From an uncultured Desulfovibrio sp. (GTDB lineage: Bacteria; Desulfobacterota; Desulfovibrionia; Desulfovibrionales; Desulfovibrionaceae): a stretch of DNA of 9,499 bases. The stretch spans positions 1-9,499 of the forward strand of contig CAMWTD010000067.1 of assembly GCA_947177085.1 (NCBI GenBank). The letters are read 5' to 3'. The notes beneath the pieces were generated by a model, which was not told the DNA's origin, made no database searches, and saw only the letters and a program-made list of their open reading frames with translations. Position 1 is the first letter of the stretch, and the number at the start of each line of letters is the position of its first letter. Shown piece after piece: positions 5,854 through 9,499 of the stretch. The position numbers and the translations under genes are program-made.

Positions 5854-7443
5854 CTAGCGCCTTCCGCCAAAGAGGCCGCCCAGAAGCCCGCGCAGGAGCG
5901 TCTTGCCGATCTCGCGGCCCACGGTGTTGGTGACCTGGCGCGTGGTCTGCTTCATCACCGAACCCAGGATGTCGCCGATGTCCACGGCCCCGGCCTTCTT
6001 GCGGGACTTGCGCTCCGCGGTTTCCCTGCGCCGGGCCTCGGTCTCGGCGCGGCGCAGGGCCGCCTCCTGCTGCTTGCGCTCGCGCTCCGCCGCCTGGGCG
6101 GCCTTGGCCATGTCCGCGCGCCGGGCTTCGGCCGCTTCGGCCGCCTGCTTTTCCCGGGCCCGCGCCGTAAGCTTCTCATAGGCCGATTCCCGGTCCACCG
6201 GCGTGTCGTAAACGCCGGCCACGAGCGAGCGCCGCATGACGGCCGCGCGCTCCTGCGGCGTCACCGGCCCCACCTGGCTTTCGGGCGGCACGATGAGCGC
6301 GCGTTCCACCATGGCAGGCGCGCCCTTGCCGTCGAGGAAGGAGACCAGCGCCTCGCCCACGCCAAGCTGGCCAATGGCCTCTTCCGTGGCGAAGGCCGGA
6401 TTGGCGCGGAAGGCCTGGGCCGCCGCCCGCACGGCCTTCTGCTCCCTGGGCGTGAAGGCCCTGAGCGCGTGCTGCACCCGGTTGCCAAGCTGGCCGAGCA
6501 CGCTGTCCGGGATGTCCGAGGGGTTCTGGCTCACAAAATAGATGCCCACCCCGCGCGAGCGGATGAGCCGCGTCACCTGCTCGATCTTTTGCAGCAGGGC
6601 CGGGGAGATGCCGTCAAAGAGCAGGTGCGCCTCGTCGAAGAAAAAGACCAGGCGCGGTTTCTCCCTGTCGCCGGCTTCGGGGAGGTTCTCATAGAGCTCG
6701 GAGAGCAGCCAGAGCAGGACGCAGGAATAGAGGCCCGGCGCGTTCATCAGCGATTCGGCCTCGAGGATGTTGATGACGCCCCGGCCGTCGGCGTCCGTCT
6801 GGAGCAGGTCATTGATGTCGAGCGCCGGCTCGCCGAAAAAGACATCCCCGCCCTCCTCCTCGAGGCGCAAAAGCGCCCGCTGGATGGCCCCCACGCTGGC
6901 CGTGGAGATCTGGCCGTAGCTCGTCTTGAAGGCGTCGCGCTCCTCGCCCACATATTGCACCATGCTGCGCAGATCCTTCATGTCGAGCAGCAGGAGGCCG
7001 GCGTCGTCGGCGATGCGGAAGGCGAGCTGGAGCACGCCGGCCTGCACCTCGTTCAGATTGAGCAGCCGCGAGAGGAGCAGCGGCCCCATTTCGCTCACCG
7101 TGGTGCGCATGGGATGCCCGGCCTTGCCGAACACGTCCCAGAAGCACACCGGGAAGGCCTTCGGCGCGTACCCGAGCTCCCTGAGGCCGAGCGCATCCGC
7201 CCTCTCCGCCGCCTTGCCCGTGCCCCCGGCCTTGGCGAGGCCCGAGAGGTCGCCCTTGACGTCGGCCATGAAGACCGGCACGCCGAGCGCGCTGAAGGTT
7301 TCGGCCATGCTTTGCAGGGTCACGGTCTTGCCCGTGCCCGTGGCCCCGGTGATGAGGCCGTGGCGGTTGCCCATGGCGGGCAGGATGCAGAGTTCCTTTT
7401 TTCCTTCCATGGCCACGAGGGCGTTGCGGTCCTTGTCGAGCAT
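5854..7443 (-). CDS. HerA-like P-loop ATPase of the DUF853/YjgR family
   Basis: This 529-residue protein matches the DUF853 family (E. coli YjgR, about 500 residues), a HerA/FtsK-related ATPase group whose physiological role is poorly defined. Walker A is GATGTGKT (33-40), close to the N-terminus. MADVKGDLSGLA (59-70) and FWDVFGKAGHP (101-111) are family landmarks. Walker B is RLVFFFDEAHLLF (264-276), and YFVSQNPSDIPDSVLGQLGNR (302-322) is a sensor-like region. Residues about 421-483 are a highly charged Ala/Glu/Arg/Lys segment, probably helical or coiled coil. The tail DIGDILGSVMKQTTRQ...REIGKTLLRGLLGGLFGGRR is basic, glycine-rich and amphipathic. There is no signal peptide, so it should be cytoplasmic, perhaps membrane- or DNA-associated. 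GGGAG precedes the ATG at 7443 at good spacing. It follows mltA by 54 bp and is probably cotranscribed with it. The family is secure; whether it acts as a helicase is only inferred from relatives. Confidence 0.93.
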   Translation of the reverse strand: MLDKDRNALVAMEGKKELCILPAMGNRHGLITGATGTGKTVTLQSMAETFSALGVPVFMADVKGDLSGLAKAGGTGKAAERADALGLRELGYAPKAFPVCFWDVFGKAGHPMRTTVSEMGPLLLSRLLNLNEVQAGVLQLAFRIADDAGLLLLDMKDLRSMVQYVGEERDAFKTSYGQISTASVGAIQRALLRLEEEGGDVFFGEPALDINDLLQTDADGRGVINILEAESLMNAPGLYSCVLLWLLSELYENLPEAGDREKPRLVFFFDEAHLLFDGISPALLQKIEQVTRLIRSRGVGIYFVSQNPSDIPDSVLGQLGNRVQHALRAFTPREQKAVRAAAQAFRANPAFATEEAIGQLGVGEALVSFLDGKGAPAMVERALIVPPESQVGPVTPQERAAVMRRSLVAGVYDTPVDRESAYEKLTARAREKQAAEAAEARRADMAKAAQAAERERKQQEAALRRAETEARRRETAERKSRKKAGAVDIGDILGSVMKQTTRQVTNTVGREIGKTLLRGLLGGLFGGRR

Positions 7444-7497
7444 GGCTTTTCTCCCTGGCCGCCGCGCGGCCGTGGTTCTGTGCGGTCCAGTGCGGTT

Positions 7498-8673
7498 TCA
7501 GCGCGCGAGCAGCACCCAGGCCGGCCCGTGGGCGTCCAGGTGGCTCGCCACGTAGTTGGCGCGCTCGTTGCCGCCGCAAAAGATGTCGATGCGGTTGCGC
7601 TTGATGGCCCCGCCCACGTCCTGCGCGAAGCCGATGCCGCGCAGGGGGACGCTGCCGAAGGTCTCGTCCGGGATATTGACGCCGTAGGCCACCACCGCGC
7701 CGAGCGGAATATAGCCGCGATCCGTGGCGAGGGAAAGCCAGTCGTCCACGGTGTGGCCCATGGCCCCGGTGGGGCCCCGGCCGCCGAACTTGAAAAACAC
7801 ATAGCTCGGGTTGTCGTTGAGGATCTCGCGCACCCGGCCGGGATTGTTGCGGAACCACTCCCGCTGCTCGAAAATGTCGCCGCGTTTCAAAAGGCCCTTT
7901 TCGCGCATGATGCGGCCCGAGCTCTTGTATTTGTGGCCGTTCTGGCCGGCATAGTTGATATAGGCCTCGGTTCCGTCGTCAAAGACGAGCCTGCCCGAAC
8001 CCTGTATCTCCAGAAAAAAGACATCCACCGGGTCCTTCGCCCAGGCGAGCTCAAGGCCGCGCCCGGCGAGCACCTGTCCTTCCTCGATGGCGCGCCGGTC
8101 ATAATAGCGGCCGCGCCGGGCGCGCACCCGGGCAAGATCGGGCGGTACGGCGTAGATGGCCTGCTCGTAGCCGGGCTTCTTCGTGCGGCTCGCGGCCACG
8201 CGCGGCTCGTAATAGCCAGAATAGTCAATGCCTTTCGGCACGGGGACCCAGCGAAAATTCTGGGCGAGCAGGCCCGGCTCCGCATCGAGGCGCGGCAAAA
8301 GCTGCTGCAGGCGCGTGAGCGTGCGTGAAAGCTCGCCCCAGGTCACCTCAAGGCCCGGGCGGCGGATGGCGAAGGCCGCCTGCGGCTTCGAGTTGACATA
8401 GAGGAGAGACTTGCGCACGGTAGGTCCCATGTCCTTCCAGCTCGCGAGCTCCTGATTGGCCGGGGAAAGCCGGGAGAGGAACGTCTCCGCGCTTTCCTGC
8501 GCGGTCACGGGCGGCGCGGAGGGACGCGCGGGCGGCGGGGCCTTGTGGCCGCAGGCCGCCAGAACCATGCACAACAGGAGGGCCAGCCCCGCGACCGCCG
8601 CGCCGCCCCGGGGCCGCCCGCAAGGAAGCGAACCATGCCCGATTTTCCCACTCCCGAAACCTGGTTTCCCCAT
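7498..8673 (-). CDS. mltA: Membrane-bound lytic murein transglycosylase A, outer-membrane lipoprotein type
   Basis: MltA cleaves the MurNAc-GlcNAc bond of peptidoglycan with formation of 1,6-anhydroMurNAc. As called here it has 391 residues (E. coli 365). The N-terminus has a basic region to about residue 24, a hydrophobic core AAVAGLALLLCMV and the lipobox LAAC with the lipidated cysteine at 41, followed by a Pro/Ala-rich linker. Family motifs are GYYEP (153-157), VFFLEIQGSGRL (218-229), INYAGQNGHKY (239-249), NPSYVFF (288-294) and the 3D-domain end GFAQDVGGAIKRNRIDIF, where D352 corresponds to E. coli catalytic Asp308. The frame is open up to 8979, but that upstream part is the antisense of ybgC. 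No usable start lies between the lipobox and 8634, so ATG 8673, with AGGA six bases upstream, is the shortest credible start and overlaps ybgC by 39 bp. The ATPase gene follows 54 bp downstream. Confidence 0.95.
   Translation of the reverse strand: MGKPGFGSGKIGHGSLPCGRPRGGAAVAGLALLLCMVLAACGHKAPPPARPSAPPVTAQESAETFLSRLSPANQELASWKDMGPTVRKSLLYVNSKPQAAFAIRRPGLEVTWGELSRTLTRLQQLLPRLDAEPGLLAQNFRWVPVPKGIDYSGYYEPRVAASRTKKPGYEQAIYAVPPDLARVRARRGRYYDRRAIEEGQVLAGRGLELAWAKDPVDVFFLEIQGSGRLVFDDGTEAYINYAGQNGHKYKSSGRIMREKGLLKRGDIFEQREWFRNNPGRVREILNDNPSYVFFKFGGRGPTGAMGHTVDDWLSLATDRGYIPLGAVVAYGVNIPDETFGSVPLRGIGFAQDVGGAIKRNRIDIFCGGNERANYVASHLDAHGPAWVLLAR
8622..8626 (+). promoter_or_regulatory. Ribosome binding site of ybgC, inside the mltA signal-peptide codons
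   Basis: AAGGA lies eight bases before the ATG at 8635. It is on the strand opposite the codons for the n-region of the MltA lipoprotein signal. It supports the start chosen for ybgC and hence the 5' overlap of the two genes. Confidence 0.65.
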
Positions 8674-9048
8674 CGTGTGTCCTACGGTGAAACGGATTGC
8701 ATGGGCGTGCTCTACTACGCCGAATACCTGCACATTTTTGAGCGCGCGCGCAGCGCCTATATCCGCGAGCGCGGCATGAGCTACGCCGACGTGGAGAAAA
8801 AGGGCGTCATCCTGCCGGTGCGCGAGGCCGAGTGCCGCTACCGCTCGCCCGCGCGCTATGACGAGCTCGTGCTGGTGCGCACGGGCGTCAGCGAATGGGG
8901 CCGCGCCTCCCTGCGTTTTGTATATGAGATGTGGAACGAGGACAAGACGCGGCTGCTCGCCACGGGCATGACGCAGCACGCCCTTGTGGACGCCACGGGG
9001 CGGCCCATCCGCATGCCCGAGTGGTTTCGCCGCCTGGGCGACGCCTGA
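8635..9048 (+). CDS. ybgC: Acyl-CoA thioesterase of the YbgC/4HBT hotdog family
   Basis: This 137-residue protein is the full length of YbgC-type hotdog thioesterases, which hydrolyse acyl-CoA thioesters in the cytoplasm. The signature is VSYGETDCMGVLYYAEYLHIFERAR, at residues 15-39, with the family's catalytic Asp at D21. The usual VVYHANY/VVYHASY is here VLYYAEY, so the commonly conserved His is Tyr28. The second half (VREAECRYRSPARYDELVLVRTGV) is the expected beta-sheet core, and a short ending RPIRMPEWFRRLGDA follows. ATG 8635 is chosen because AAGGA lies upstream and because the family N-terminus (FPHRVSY) needs it. It is the only plus-strand gene in the window. It is divergent from and overlaps mltA at the 5' end, and it converges on a small membrane protein gene 9 bp beyond its stop. 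In E. coli ybgC heads the tol-pal cluster; no tol gene is visible here. Confidence 0.94.
   Translation: MPDFPTPETWFPHRVSYGETDCMGVLYYAEYLHIFERARSAYIRERGMSYADVEKKGVILPVREAECRYRSPARYDELVLVRTGVSEWGRASLRFVYEMWNEDKTRLLATGMTQHALVDATGRPIRMPEWFRRLGDA
8680..8683 (-). promoter_or_regulatory. Ribosome binding site of mltA, inside ybgC
   Basis: On the minus strand AGGA (in GTAGGACACACG) lies six bases before the ATG at 8673. It is the best evidence that MltA translation begins within the ybgC coding region on the opposite strand. Confidence 0.55.
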
Positions 9049-9057
9049 GAGGGACGT

Positions 9058-9363
9058 CTAGCCCTTCCGCCATGCGAACCAGATGCCGGAAAGCGCCAGC
9101 GCCTCGCCCACGGCGACAGTTATGTCCCTGTCCAGCGCCGCGCCGATGAACACGAGGGCCGCGCCCGCGACGCAGACAAAGCCCTCCCGCAGGGCGAGCG
9201 GCTTTTTCCGCGCCAGCGGCAGGGCCAACACGCCAAGCTGCAGGGCCACGCCCGCGAGGATGCAGCCAGGCGCGAGCCATGGCAGCAGGGGCGCCTGAAC
9301 CGTGAATATCCTCCCGGCTTCTCCGGCGGCGTCCGGGAGCAGGGCGGCGGCAAGGGCGAACAT
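9058..9363 (-). CDS. Small hydrophobic membrane protein, unknown function
   Basis: I do not recognise this 101-residue protein. It is strongly hydrophobic, with likely membrane segments near residues 29-51 (LAPGCILAGVALQLGVLALPLA), 58-76 (LREGFVCVAGAALVFIGAAL) and 80-97 (DITVAVGEALALSGIWFAW). A less certain hydrophobic N-terminus (FALAAALL) may be a fourth. Positive charges cluster in the loop RKK at 52-54 and at the end (WRKG), suggesting those parts face the cytoplasm. It converges on ybgC with only 9 bp between the stops and no terminator visible there. The ATG at 9363 has a G-rich but weak Shine-Dalgarno (GGGGGC). Membrane-like composition and absence of a better frame on either strand support it as a real gene, but a short GC-rich frame could arise by chance. 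Confidence 0.65.
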   Translation of the reverse strand: MFALAAALLPDAAGEAGRIFTVQAPLLPWLAPGCILAGVALQLGVLALPLARKKPLALREGFVCVAGAALVFIGAALDRDITVAVGEALALSGIWFAWRKG

Positions 9364-9499
9364 GCCCCCAGCTTAAAAGTTATCCCTTTTTCCGGCAAGA
9401 AGGGCGCGAAAAAGCGCGGCCGCCCGATTGCCATCTCCCGGAACATGCCTATTTTCAACTCCGGCCACCGGAATTTCGCGCAAGCCCGCGCCCGGCGAA
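9364..9499. other. Intergenic segment at the right edge, upstream of the small membrane protein
   Basis: This 136-bp stretch holds no gene I can support. Read on the minus strand it contains short AT-rich runs (GGGATAACTTTTAAGC next to the start, and GTTGAAAATAGG further upstream) that could hold promoter elements. A possible TTGCCG / TAAGCT pair at 17-bp spacing is a poor match. A 5-bp hairpin TCCGG-CCA-CCGGA is at about 9462-9474. Confidence 0.3.

Noticed and set aside
7457..7471. Hairpin GGCCGC-CGC-GCGGCC between mltA and the ATPase gene as a terminator
   Set aside because: The stem is only 6 bp with a 3-base loop and no U tract follows. In such GC-rich DNA it is expected by chance.
5671..8328. 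Very long plus-strand open frame (over 880 codons) opposite the ATPase and mltA
   Set aside because: Same antisense-composition artefact. The minus strand carries two proteins with full catalytic motifs here.
8674..8760. Sigma-70 promoter for mltA inside ybgC
   Set aside because: A promoter must lie around here, but I found no -35/-10 pair better than chance on the minus strand.
8674..8979. Longer MltA start at 8979
   Set aside because: The added 102 residues are entirely antisense to conserved ybgC codons and would bury the lipoprotein signal peptide in the interior.

Overview
The window is GC-rich, densely packed bacterial DNA. The protein sequences suggest a Gram-negative host with an outer membrane: a lipoprotein lytic transglycosylase, a polyprenyl-phosphate sugar transferase and a YbgC thioesterase. 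The style of several proteins (PanD, YbgC, the HerA-like ATPase) recalls Desulfovibrio-like Desulfobacterota. That placement is an inference from remembered family appearance, not a search. I see no tRNA, rRNA, CRISPR array, insertion sequence or phage gene.

Nearly everything is on the minus strand, so transcription runs right to left. At the right, a small membrane protein (9363-9058, minus) converges on ybgC (8635-9048, plus). ybgC is divergent from the lipoprotein gene mltA (8673-7498, minus), and their 5' ends overlap by 39 bp. mltA is followed after 54 bp by a DUF853/YjgR-type HerA-like ATPase gene (7443-5854). A 157-bp intergenic region holding an AT-rich patch and a dyad precedes an orphan 140-residue protein with a ribbon-helix-helix-like N-terminus (5696-5274).

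A 151-bp spacer with two hairpins, one resembling an intrinsic terminator, leads to panD (5122-4706). From panD to the left edge five genes are packed with gaps of 9 bp or 4-bp overlaps: panD, a family-4 glycosyltransferase (4696-3512), an EpsB_2-like polyprenyl glycosylphosphotransferase (3515-2166), and two tandem ABC-2 permeases (2156-954 and 957 to beyond the left edge).

Functionally, the left half looks like part of a surface-glycan assembly locus. The glycosylphosphotransferase would load the first sugar phosphate onto undecaprenyl phosphate and the glycosyltransferase would extend it. The YhhJ/YbhS-type permeases probably belong to an exporter whose ATPase is not visible here. PanD, which makes beta-alanine for pantothenate and CoA, is an unexpected first gene for such a run. 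The right half is cell-envelope maintenance (peptidoglycan turnover, thioesterase) plus an ATPase of uncertain role. I found no clear novel defence or mobile system. The points most worth a second look are the panD-glycan linkage, the PEP-CTERM-style sugar transferase, the orphan RHH-like gene with its dyad, and the overlapping divergent mltA/ybgC starts.
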